NCBI GenBank assembly: GCA_021806765.1
Contig: JAJZQR010000124.1
Span: forward strand, 1 to 14,130
Direction of reading: 5' to 3'
DNA from: Chloroflexota bacterium
GTDB lineage: Bacteria > Chloroflexota > UBA6077
Length of the DNA stretch: 14,130 nucleotides
Shown: positions 1-6,677 of the stretch, in pieces
How the letters are laid out: every line of letters begins with the position of its first letter
How positions within the stretch are numbered: position 1 is the stretch's first letter
Made by a program: the position numbers and the translations under genes
Notes under the pieces: generated by a model
Seen by the model: the letters and a program-made list of their open reading frames with translations, nothing else
What the model was told of the DNA's origin: nothing
Database searches by the model: none

Positions 1-860
1 TCCAGTACACGCTGGTCGCCCATGGAGCTTCCGGGGGTAGCGTCAGTCCGGGGACGTCACGGAGCAGATCGTTGTAGAGAGCTGCGTTGCGTCGCTTGGC
101 CGAGATGAAGCCCTCGATCCGCTCCAACTGCGCGACTCCCAGGGCGGCTTGCAGGTTGGTCATCCGGTAGTTGTAGCCGACGGCCGCATGCCAGTACCGT
201 TTCTCCCGGGACATGGCGTGATCCCGCAGCCACGCGGCCCGCTCGGCCCATTCGGGGTTGTCGGTCAACAGCATGCCGCCCTCGCCGGTGGTGATGATCT
301 TGTTGCCGTAGAAGCTGAACACGCCGATGTCGCCCAGGCCGCCCACCCGCTGGCCACGGTACTTGGCCCCGTGCGCCTCGGCCGCGTCCTCGATCACGAA
401 GAGGTCGAACTCTCGGGCCAGCTTCGTTATGGCCGCCATGTCCACCGGATGGCCGTACAGGTGCACCGGGATTACCACCCTGGTTCGCGAGGTGATCTTC
501 CTCCGTACGTCGGCCGGGTCCATGTTCCAGGTGTAAGGATCGGAATCTACAAACACCGGTGTCGCGCCCGTGTATGCCACCGCGTTCGCCGTGGCGACGA
601 ACGTCAAGGCCGGCACGATGACCTCATCCCCCGGACCTATGCCCAGAACGGCCAGTGCGAGATGGAGCGCCGTCGTGCCATTGCTGGTCACGACCCCGTA
701 ACTTGTGCCGCAGTACTCTGCGAAGCCACGCTCGAAGCGGGTAATGTACTCACCACACGAAGACACCCAGGTCGACCTGACGCATTCCGTGACCAGTTCC
801 AGTTCGCGACTTCCGATGAAGGGCTCTGCCACCGGGATGAAACCGTCCTGATTTGCCACG
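1..860 (-). CDS. DegT/DnrJ/EryC1 sugar aminotransferase, GDP-perosamine synthase-like (3' partial)
   Basis: This is a PLP-dependent sugar aminotransferase that would turn a nucleotide-linked keto-sugar into an amino-sugar in the cytoplasm. I translated 286 residues from a GTG at 858-860; a good Shine-Dalgarno (AAAGGGGG, 867-874) sits 6 nt upstream. The C-terminus is cut by the window edge; the family is usually about 370 residues. Visible landmarks are SNGTTALHLAL (59-69), the cofactor-binding IEDAAEAHG (D158), SFYGNK with the Schiff-base lysine K187, the TTGEGGM loop (190-196), and YWHAAVGYNYRMTN (222-235). HLYGHPVDM and the last block closely resemble, from memory, Vibrio cholerae RfbE (perosamine synthase), so GDP-4-keto-6-deoxymannose is the best guess for substrate. 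It lies 40 nt after the GT4 gene and is the last gene seen of the operon. Another sugar specificity within the DegT family remains possible. Confidence 0.93.
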
Positions 861-900
861 ATTTGCCCCCTTTCGCCGCACCGCTCCCGGCTCGATCGCA

Positions 901-2154
901 TCAGCGAGAACGAGCCTTTACCTCTCGCCTCACGATACCCACCGAGTTGGCAGGAGTCGCTTCGGCCAGATTCCGGCTCTTGCCTTCGACCGCGCCCACG
1001 TAGACCCCTTCCAGCGTGCGGACCACCGCGGGCCATCGATGGTGGGTCTCGACGTAGCGCCGGCCCGACTGCCCTAACCAGCACCGAAGCCTGGGAGACC
1101 CCAGCAACCGGCAAACCTGCCCGGCGAACTCGGCCGGGCCATCGGCAACCAGGAGGTCCCGCCCGTCTCGCACGGAGAGTCCTCCGGCCCCCTCCCTGGT
1201 GCAGACCACCGGGAGTCCCATGGCCATCGCCTCCAACAGCTTGTTCTGAATGCCTACCTTTATCGTGACCGGGCAGATGGCCAGGGTGGCCCGGCCGAGG
1301 GCAGGGCGGAGGTCGGGCAGGTATCCGGTGACCGAGATAGCAGGATCCCTGGCGAGTGCCCTAACGGCAGCCGGCGGGCTACTGCCGATCACCCGCAACC
1401 GTACCTCCGGATGGGATCTCCTGATTGAGGGGAAGATGTTCCGAACGAAGTGAAACAGCGCCGTCACGTTCGCGTGGTAGGACATCTTTCCCGAAAACAC
1501 GAGGGTGGCAGGCTCTCGTTCCCCCTCCAGGGGCCGGAAGTAGTCGAGGTCCACGCCGTTGGGCACCACGACCACCCCCGTACCCGGCGCCAGGGACATC
1601 AGTGCTCCGGCGTCTTCGGCGGAGGTGACCACAACCCTGTCGAACCGGCGGATCAGCCGGGCCTCGTAGGCGCGGGTTCGGCCGAGTTCCAACGCCGCGA
1701 GGGCTCGCTGCCGGAGGCTGTGGCTGGAGGCGAGGGTCCGCTGCTGCAATAGGGATATGCAGTCCACCGAGTCGAAGACAGTCGGGATGCCGGACGGGAC
1801 GAGATCGCCCAGGTAGGCCACCCTCAGGTGCTCGACGTGCACCAGGTCAAACCGCTGTTCGGCCAGCAGGTCACGCAGCCGGGACTCCAGCGCCGAGGAT
1901 CGGCAGAAGGCCGCCTGCAGCGGTTCGCCCCGCGCAGCCCCCCTTGCGCAGCCCCACAGGGCGGCAGGGAGCTTGAGGGGCACCACCACGACATCCCGGC
2001 AGAAGTCCCGCAGGCTCTCCGCAGCGGCCGACCCGCGGGGCGTGTCCGTCGCCAGCACCGTGACCTCGTGCCGGCGGGACAGCTCCCGGATGAAGTTGTA
2101 GGGCCGCACCCGGATAAGGGACGGCACGTAGGGCAGGACGAAGAGGATCTTCAA
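901..2154 (-). CDS. GT4-family glycosyltransferase (second of a pair)
   Basis: This is a 417-residue GT-B fold glycosyltransferase of family GT4, expected to add a sugar from a nucleotide donor to the lipid-linked repeat unit on the cytoplasmic face. The N-terminal acceptor domain begins KILFVLPYVPS. The donor half contains VPNGVDLDYF (197-206), FSGKMSYHANV (220-230), IGSSPP, VTGYLPDLRP and QNKLLEAMAMGLPVV, where E308 is the retained second acid of the EX7E motif. The position of the first acid is Val, as in related GT4 proteins with a GIQNKLLEAMA-type motif. I chose the TTG at 2152-2154 because it aligns the N-terminus with the neighbouring paralogue and follows a GGGGTGG. A GTG/ATG at 2235-2238 would add 28 residues unlike the family and run through an inverted repeat. 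The donor and acceptor sugars cannot be told from sequence. Confidence 0.9.
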   Translation of the reverse strand: MKILFVLPYVPSLIRVRPYNFIRELSRRHEVTVLATDTPRGSAAAESLRDFCRDVVVVPLKLPAALWGCARGAARGEPLQAAFCRSSALESRLRDLLAEQRFDLVHVEHLRVAYLGDLVPSGIPTVFDSVDCISLLQQRTLASSHSLRQRALAALELGRTRAYEARLIRRFDRVVVTSAEDAGALMSLAPGTGVVVVPNGVDLDYFRPLEGEREPATLVFSGKMSYHANVTALFHFVRNIFPSIRRSHPEVRLRVIGSSPPAAVRALARDPAISVTGYLPDLRPALGRATLAICPVTIKVGIQNKLLEAMAMGLPVVCTREGAGGLSVRDGRDLLVADGPAEFAGQVCRLLGSPRLRCWLGQSGRRYVETHHRWPAVVRTLEGVYVGAVEGKSRNLAEATPANSVGIVRREVKARSR

Positions 2155-2207
2155 GAGATGCCACCCCGGTAGCTTTGAGCCGTGAAAGGCAGAGTCAACG
2201 AGTCGTC

Positions 2208-2225
2208 TCGGCCCTGAAGGGCCGA
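2208..2225. repeat. Perfect inverted repeat between the two GT4 genes
   Basis: Eight-base arms (TCGGCCCT and AGGGCCGA) are separated by two bases, so a GC-rich hairpin with a small loop is possible. It lies in the 99-nt gap between the two glycosyltransferase genes. On the minus strand no run of T follows it, so it is not a standard intrinsic terminator. It may be an mRNA processing or stability hairpin, or chance in GC-rich DNA. Confidence 0.45.
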
Positions 2226-2253
2226 CGCAGAGCATCACCCTACGGACGACCGG

Positions 2254-3510
2254 TCAATCGAGGGGCTGCAGGCCGGGGAAGTTGAGACCGATGGGAGCCG
2301 GAGGATCGGCCTCCCACGGGTCCCGGCATCGATAGACGTCGTCGAGGCCAGAGAGGGTCGAGCGCCAGTCGTAGCGGGTCTCCACCAGCTGCCGCCCCGC
2401 CTTCGCCAGCCGCGCACCCTCATCACGATCCCGGAGCACCCGGATCACGGCCCTGGCGAACTCCGCAGGGTCGTCGGCCACCAGCAGATGCTCGCCGGCC
2501 CGGGCCTCTATCCCCTCGACGCCGATCGTCGTCGAGACGACGGGGATGCCCCGCGCGAAGGCCTCCAGGATCTTGACCCGCATCCCGCTCCCCGAGTGCA
2601 CCGGCACCACCGTCAGGGCGCTCTGCCGGAAGATGGGGTCCAGGTCGGCCACGTAGCCGGTGACGATTACGCCGCTGTCCGGCCCGGTCAGCCCGGCGAT
2701 CTTCGCAGGCGGCCGGCTCCCGACGATGCGGAACCGGACGTCGCCGACCTCGCACCGGACCAGGGGAAAGACCTCGGTGGCGAACCAGTACACCCCCTCG
2801 ACGTTGGGCGGGTAGAACATGGTGGCGACGCTGACGACGTCCCGGGCTTCCTCGGTACGCGGCGCGAAGGCCATCTCCTCGGTGTCCACGGCTATCGGGA
2901 TTACCTTCGTCGGGAAGATGGCTCGGGCGCTCTCGGCCAGGGCCAGGTAGTCCTCAGTGCTGACCACAGTGACCAGGTCGAACCTGCGGCATATCTGCGC
3001 CTCGTAAGCCCGCAGCTTCCGCCACTCCAGTTCGGCGACCACTCGTTGCGGACCCCGGCCCAGGTGGCCTGCCTGGCGCCGGACGATGGTCCACACGGCG
3101 TTGTGCTCGTCCAGCACCCGGAGGGGCAGCGGCAGATCCACCGCGAACTGGCCCATGGAGAGCTGGTCGGCGTGGACTGCGTCGAAGGCGCGCAGGTCCA
3201 GCACCCTCCTGATAGCCTCCCGCATCGCCCCGGAGTCGTCGCGCTCGATCAAGAACGGGCGCCCGGTGACCAGACTCCGCAGCAGGTAGCCGACATCCCG
3301 CACCTTCGAACGACGGATGGGCACCGTAGTCACGTCGCTGCACAGGGACCGCAGCGCCTGCGCACTCGACTCCTCGGTGGCGGAGCGGACGAAGGAGACG
3401 AGGTGGACCTCGTGTCGCTCGGCCAGGTAGCGCAGCACGTTGTAGGTCTTGATCTTGGGGCCGCTGTCCGGCGGGTGAGGCACCACCTGGGTCAGGAGGA
3501 GGATCCTCAT
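2254..3510 (-). CDS. GT4-family glycosyltransferase (first of a pair)
   Basis: This is a 418-residue GT-B fold GT4 glycosyltransferase, predicted cytoplasmic, for building the polysaccharide repeat unit. It starts MRILLLTQVVPHPPDSGPK, the usual N-terminal strand plus glycine loop. The donor half shows VSVATMFYPPNVEGVYWF (226-243), RIVGSRPPAKI (261-271), VTGYVADLDPIF (283-294) and GSGMRVKILEAFARGIPVVST (307-327), where E316 is the catalytic-region acid; the upstream acid of EX7E is Ser. It aligns along its length with the next gene (similar N-terminus, GSRPP/GSSPP, VTGY.xDL, LLVADxPAEFA), so the two are paralogues that probably add different sugars. The ATG overlaps the stop of the transposase remnant as ATGA and has a strong GGAGG (3515-3519). 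Both GT4 genes recall, from memory, the sugar transferases found near exosortase-type EPS loci, but no exosortase is visible here. Confidence 0.92.
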   Translation of the reverse strand: MRILLLTQVVPHPPDSGPKIKTYNVLRYLAERHEVHLVSFVRSATEESSAQALRSLCSDVTTVPIRRSKVRDVGYLLRSLVTGRPFLIERDDSGAMREAIRRVLDLRAFDAVHADQLSMGQFAVDLPLPLRVLDEHNAVWTIVRRQAGHLGRGPQRVVAELEWRKLRAYEAQICRRFDLVTVVSTEDYLALAESARAIFPTKVIPIAVDTEEMAFAPRTEEARDVVSVATMFYPPNVEGVYWFATEVFPLVRCEVGDVRFRIVGSRPPAKIAGLTGPDSGVIVTGYVADLDPIFRQSALTVVPVHSGSGMRVKILEAFARGIPVVSTTIGVEGIEARAGEHLLVADDPAEFARAVIRVLRDRDEGARLAKAGRQLVETRYDWRSTLSGLDDVYRCRDPWEADPPAPIGLNFPGLQPLD

Positions 3511-3929
3511 CGAGCCTCCACCTCGCCCCCTTCTTTGCCCGCCACAAGAGACTGAAGCCGAAGGTTCGCCGTACGGCGCATCCGCCGAGGAGTTCGCGGG
3601 GGCGAAGGGCTGTCGATCCCGCCCAGCTCAGGGTACTGCTCGACCAGGATCGGCCAGATGCGGTCGAAGACCCCGAGGCGCACCCACCGCTGATAGGTGC
3701 GATGGACGGAGCTGTCGTCGGGAAAGTCGCCGGGGAGCCGGTTCCACCCATCGCCGGTGACTCTCTGATACACGACGGCGTCGAGGGCCGCCCGCTGGTC
3801 GATGCGCCTGCGCCCAGTGAGTTTGGGGGGATCGTACCGATCCAGGATTGGCTTGATACTCGCCCAAGCCTCGTCGTGTACGCGCCGGACGGACGGGGAT
3901 CCCTTCAGTTGCCGCCTTCTGCCGGTCAT
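3507..3929 (-). pseudogene. Truncated IS5-type transposase (N-terminal domain only)
   Basis: The first roughly 106 of 140 residues match the N-terminal DNA-binding domain of IS5/IS427-type transposases (DUF4096-like). Seen motifs are KGSPSVRR, GRRRIDQRAALDAVVYQRVTG, GWNRLPGDFPDDSSVHRTYQRWV and ILVEQYPELGGID. In intact relatives this leads into the DDE catalytic half. Here the frame instead enters a Pro/Arg-rich tail with no such similarity and ends at a TGA that overlaps the ATG of the GT4 gene. No DDE half is seen on either side. No inverted copy of the candidate left end (AGGAGCGCACACCTACCAGC, about 3950-3970 on the minus strand) was found downstream. It therefore looks like a decayed element that is now read as part of the operon and feeds ribosomes into the GT4 gene. 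It should not be able to transpose. Confidence 0.8.
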
Positions 3930-3998
3930 TGGTATTCACCGCCTGCTGGTAGGTGTGCGCTCCTATCAGCGCCTTTGGACGGCCGCCATTAGCTACGT

Positions 3999-5180
3999 TC
4001 ACTTCTCCCACTCGAAGCGCTCGCCGTTGCTCCGCTCCTGGACGCCGTATGGACCATTGATCCAGCTGCGGGATCCGTTGGTGAAGGCCGTCCAGTTGTC
4101 GGATTTCCGCCACACCATCAGGCCGGTAGTGGTCTGCTGGAGGGAGTCCCCGTTGGCCCCCCACTGTTCGCTCTCCAGCGGCTCCCCGACCACAGATGGA
4201 ACCTGGTCGGCCAGGGCTTTGAAGCCCAACTGGAACCTGAAGGGGGAGGAGACCACCGGAACCGGCTTGGGAGGAGGCGCCGGCTGAGCGGTCCCGCTCT
4301 TGAAAGCTGACCATGTCCGGTCCAGGAAGTTGTCTGGATCGGAGGCGAAGAGCTTCGTCGAGTAGGCGTTGGCCGCGGCGTTAGGGTGGGAGTCGCCACT
4401 CTGCCCACCGTAGGATGCCTTCAACCGGTTGGGGTAGGAGAGGGCATCGTCGGGGTTCGCCAGGACGTCAAACCAGTCGAAGACGGCCACGTTGTTCAAC
4501 CCCGGATGCGCCGCGTTGTAGCTCTTCAGCCACTCGTTCTTCAGCCAGTTGTTGAACTGACGGGCCCGCCGAGCGTCGGCGTCGTTGGTGGCCCCATAGT
4601 CGAGGGGCGGGGCGGTGACCGGGATGAACAGCCGGTCGGGATTGGCCGCGAAGATGTCCTCCAGCGGCCTGTAGGTGATGCCGTTGCGGGTGTAAACGTT
4701 GCCCGGACCGGCCGGATGCCGGTAGAGGGCCTTGTAGTTGGCCAGGGTCTGGTCGGCGGAGAAGGGGTCACCCGGCTCGCTCCCCACGCTCCCCACGCCG
4801 CTGATGGGGAAGCAGCTCTTGAACATGATAATTCGGTTGGTGCCGGCAGTGGCGCCCTGGCTCTTGATCGCGGAGAGGTAGTCGTTGAACCAGAGTATCC
4901 AGTGGTTCATGTTGGTGTTGTCGCCCGGCACGTTCCCCTGAGATCGGGGCCGGCCGGGGTCGGGCGGCACCACGGTGCCGTAGTAGATCTCGTTCTGGCC
5001 GTGAATGTAGTCCTTGGCTAGCAGGGCGTTGCGGAGGCCTCCGGCGAGCCAGTTGGCTCCGGAGGAGTGGTGGATAAACAGCAGGTCGTCCACGGCATCC
5101 TTGGGCGACACCGAGGCCTCCGCCGGGCCGAAGGAGAGAAGCATCAGACCCAGCACGAGCGCCAGCCTGAATCGACGCAT
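3999..5180 (-). CDS. Secreted SGNH-like hydrolase/acyltransferase with C-terminal Trp-rich domain
   Basis: This is a 393-residue exported protein. Residues 1-23 form a signal peptide (RRFR, hydrophobic core, AEAS). The catalytic part (about 30-295) looks like a divergent SGNH/GDSL fold: LLFIHHSSGANW, with S39 as candidate nucleophile in place of the usual GDS; FKSCFPIS (120-127) with an invariant Cys; DRLFIPVTAPPL; and GDSHPN (262-267), whose D263 and H265 fit the acid/base pair near the C-terminus. A proline-rich linker (298-310) joins a final module at about 314-393 with five tryptophans (340, 357, 363, 373, 391). I recall that module from many Chloroflexota extracytoplasmic proteins and it may bind glycan or cell wall. 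The likely role is to remove or transfer acyl groups on the polysaccharide outside the membrane. It is paralogous to the 10222-11100 product. Its substrate is unknown. Confidence 0.82.
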   Translation of the reverse strand: MRRFRLALVLGLMLLSFGPAEASVSPKDAVDDLLFIHHSSGANWLAGGLRNALLAKDYIHGQNEIYYGTVVPPDPGRPRSQGNVPGDNTNMNHWILWFNDYLSAIKSQGATAGTNRIIMFKSCFPISGVGSVGSEPGDPFSADQTLANYKALYRHPAGPGNVYTRNGITYRPLEDIFAANPDRLFIPVTAPPLDYGATNDADARRARQFNNWLKNEWLKSYNAAHPGLNNVAVFDWFDVLANPDDALSYPNRLKASYGGQSGDSHPNAAANAYSTKLFASDPDNFLDRTWSAFKSGTAQPAPPPKPVPVVSSPFRFQLGFKALADQVPSVVGEPLESEQWGANGDSLQQTTTGLMVWRKSDNWTAFTNGSRSWINGPYGVQERSNGERFEWEK

Positions 5181-5245
5181 CCGTCAGACATCCTTTTCAC
5201 TGCGACCTAGCGACGAGAATCGGGTAAGTCGCAAGGATCCTCCAA

Positions 5246-5264
5246 AATGATGGTGACCATCATT
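5246..5264. promoter_or_regulatory. Perfect 19-bp palindrome, operator-like or weak terminator
   Basis: AATGATGGT-G-ACCATCATT has nine-base arms around one central base. It is AT-richer than its surroundings and lies in the 123-nt gap between the ACP stop (5304) and the SGNH start (5180). On the minus strand the second arm runs into TTTTGG, so an 8-bp stem with a 3-nt loop could act as a weak terminator. Its symmetry also fits a dimeric repressor site, and the ATGAT/ATCAT core resembles boxes bound by Fur-superfamily regulators. No clear -35/-10 pair was found beside it. The site is clear; its function is a guess. Confidence 0.5.
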
Positions 5265-5303
5265 GGAACCGGACCTGGGAGGAGGAGCAATGCACCATTC
5301 ATC

Positions 5304-5585
5304 CTACCGCTGCCCTGCCCGAAGCTTGCGGCGAATGTAGCCGGCCAGCTTGCTCACAGAGTCGAAGTTATCTGGGACTACCTCCTCATCCCGCACCTCG
5401 ATACCGAAGGCCCTCTCCACGAACAGCTGCAACTCCAGAATGCCCGTTGAGTCGACTACGTTGTTCTCGATGAAGGAGTCGCCGTCTCCTATGGGAAGTT
5501 TTCCCTCGGTGAACAACAGTTCCTCGGCGATGAACTTGCGGATCAAGGTTTCCACATCGGCCGTGGCGATCGTTTCGATAGCCAT
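5304..5585 (-). CDS. Acyl carrier protein
   Basis: This is a stand-alone 93-residue acyl carrier protein with a PP-binding fold. The motif VVDSTGILELQLFVERAFGIEV (44-65) carries the phosphopantetheine serine S46 in DST, followed by the recognition helix; the C-terminal helix is VSKLAGYIRRKL. The protein is acidic except for its basic end. The start ATG at 5583-5585 has GGAGGAG (5592-5598) seven bases upstream; a longer reading of this frame upstream is only a shadow of the NAD synthase-like gene. It lies 38 nt after that gene. With an AMP-forming ligase and an amidotransferase in the same operon, it most likely carries the acid being activated or amidated and is not a fatty-acid-synthesis ACP. 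A phosphopantetheinyl transferase would have to come from elsewhere in the genome. Confidence 0.93.
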   Translation of the reverse strand: MAIETIATADVETLIRKFIAEELLFTEGKLPIGDGDSFIENNVVDSTGILELQLFVERAFGIEVRDEEVVPDNFDSVSKLAGYIRRKLRAGQR

Positions 5586-5591
5586 TTCATG

Positions 5592-5598
5592 CTCCTCC
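5592..5598 (-). promoter_or_regulatory. Ribosome binding site deciding the ACP start
   Basis: GGAGGAG on the minus strand, seven bases before the ATG at 5583-5585. An ATG at 5588-5590 is closer but out of frame with the ACP, so this spacing fixes the start. Confidence 0.7.
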
Positions 5599-5623
5599 AC
5601 TCTCTTCGGAAATTGGGCAGAAT

Positions 5624-6622
5624 TCAGGGAATCGAGGGCTGGGAGGGGGTGATTTCGGGCACCTTTTCGATCAGGATCGGCGACAGGTGGAGGAAGCTGG
5701 TCGTGCGACGCTTGGCCTCGATATCCCGATACACCCGCTCCACCTGAGCTACCGTGAGCCCGACCACCGGCGCGACCTCCTCCGAGGACACCCCATGGTT
5801 GTGAGCCCACAGGCAGAGGTCCATCCTGTCGTAGGGCAGGGCGAAGTAGAACTCCTCCTGGGTCTGGGGCATGGAGTAGGTGTCGGTGGTGGGAGGGCGC
5901 CGCCGGATCTCCTCGGGGACTCCCAGCTCGACAGCCAGGGCATACACCTGGGTCTTGTAGAGGTGGGCGATCGGTTTTAGATCCGCCGCGCCGTCCCCGT
6001 ACTTCACGAAGAAGCCCTGGTCGTACTCCAGCCGGTTCGGGGTGCCCGCCACGGCGTAGTTGAGCTGCTCGGCGTGGAAGTACTCGGTGAGCGCCCGGGT
6101 GCGCTGCTTCATGTTGGACGCCGCCACCACCTGCAGGTAGGCGTTCAGCGGCATGTGGGCAGAAAGGACCTCGCCGTCGGGCGATTCGACCACCAGACTG
6201 AAGAGGTTGAACCGGACCTCGTCGCCGATCGCCGGCAGCACGATCTTGCACTTCCAGTCATCGCCAAACTGGGAAAAGACGCGACGGATCGCCTCGTTTC
6301 GGTAGCGGTAGCAGCCCATCGCCTCCAGGGCAGGGCCGATGTTCACCATCTCGGTCCGGATCCCGAACTGTTCGGCCGCGAGACGGCCCAGCCGGAGACT
6401 GTCGTCCGCGGAGTCGGTCTCTGGCATGAGCAACCCCAGAACCCGCTCCGGCCCCAGAGCCCGGGCGCACAGGGCGGCCACCACGGAGCTATCGACCCCT
6501 CCGGACATGCCCACGACCACCCCCCGCCGCCGAAGCTGCTTCAATACGATCTCGCGAACGGAATGCTCGATAGCTTCGGCAGTCGCCCGGCAATCCATGT
6601 CCAGGACGCTCTTAGCGAACAT
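5624..6622 (-). CDS. nadE: NAD(+) synthase-like ATP-dependent amide ligase (NadE family)
   Basis: This is a 332-residue PP-loop enzyme of the NadE family, which normally adenylates the carboxylate of nicotinic acid adenine dinucleotide and amidates it with ammonia. The pyrophosphatase loop is VVVGMSGGVDSSVVAAL (35-51). Other hallmarks are MKQRTRALTEYF (171-182), VAGTPNRLEYDQGFFVKYGDG (191-211), DLKPIAHLYKTQVYALAVELG (214-234) and IRRRPPTTDTY (239-249). There is no glutaminase domain, so ammonia must come from solution or another protein. It is longer than ammonia-dependent NadE (about 275), with extra sequence around 95-160. The usual QTDE after the PPSA-type loop reads QTQEE. Start: ATG 6620-6622 with GGGGG at 6630-6634; earlier starts run through a 14-nt tandem repeat. 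Its place among ACP, ligase and AsnB suggests a specialised role in a sugar or acyl amidation pathway, but ordinary NAD synthesis cannot be excluded. Confidence 0.88.
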   Translation of the reverse strand: MFAKSVLDMDCRATAEAIEHSVREIVLKQLRRRGVVVGMSGGVDSSVVAALCARALGPERVLGLLMPETDSADDSLRLGRLAAEQFGIRTEMVNIGPALEAMGCYRYRNEAIRRVFSQFGDDWKCKIVLPAIGDEVRFNLFSLVVESPDGEVLSAHMPLNAYLQVVAASNMKQRTRALTEYFHAEQLNYAVAGTPNRLEYDQGFFVKYGDGAADLKPIAHLYKTQVYALAVELGVPEEIRRRPPTTDTYSMPQTQEEFYFALPYDRMDLCLWAHNHGVSSEEVAPVVGLTVAQVERVYRDIEAKRRTTSFLHLSPILIEKVPEITPSQPSIP

Positions 6623-6635
6623 GCCGCATCCCCCA

Positions 6636-6661
6636 ACGAGTGATGAGTGACGAGTGATGAG
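6636..6661. repeat. Short tandem repeat, 14-nt unit
   Basis: The unit ACGAGTGATGAGTG occurs as one full copy plus a 12-nt second copy, in the 55-nt gap between the asparagine synthase and NAD synthase-like genes. It is simple in sequence and has no stem structure. It may belong to a dispersed intergenic repeat of the genome, but only this copy is visible. Confidence 0.6.
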
Positions 6662-6677
6662 AGCGCGTGCTCGCCCC

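Noticed and set aside
149..1003. Open frame of 284 codons on the plus strand opposite the aminotransferase gene
   Set aside because: No recognisable domain is present. The minus strand carries the continuous DegT-family protein here, with all of its active-site motifs.
2488..3555. Open frame of 355 codons on the plus strand opposite the first GT4 gene
   Set aside because: It has no family motifs, has a composition typical of a GC-rich shadow frame, and lies wholly antisense to a clear glycosyltransferase.
3930..4314. A minus-strand frame upstream of the transposase remnant that might be more transposase
   Set aside because: Its sequence has no DDE or IS5 similarity and mostly overlaps the end of the SGNH gene. 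It looks like a chance frame.
5246..5264. Calling the palindrome an intrinsic terminator
   Set aside because: The stem is short and AT-rich and the T-run after it is only four bases before GG. I left it as operator-like or a weak terminator.
5586..6251. A long N-terminal extension on the acyl carrier protein
   Set aside because: It is a shadow of the NAD synthase-like gene. The ribosome site at 5592-5598 and the normal ACP length of 93 residues fix the start at 5585.
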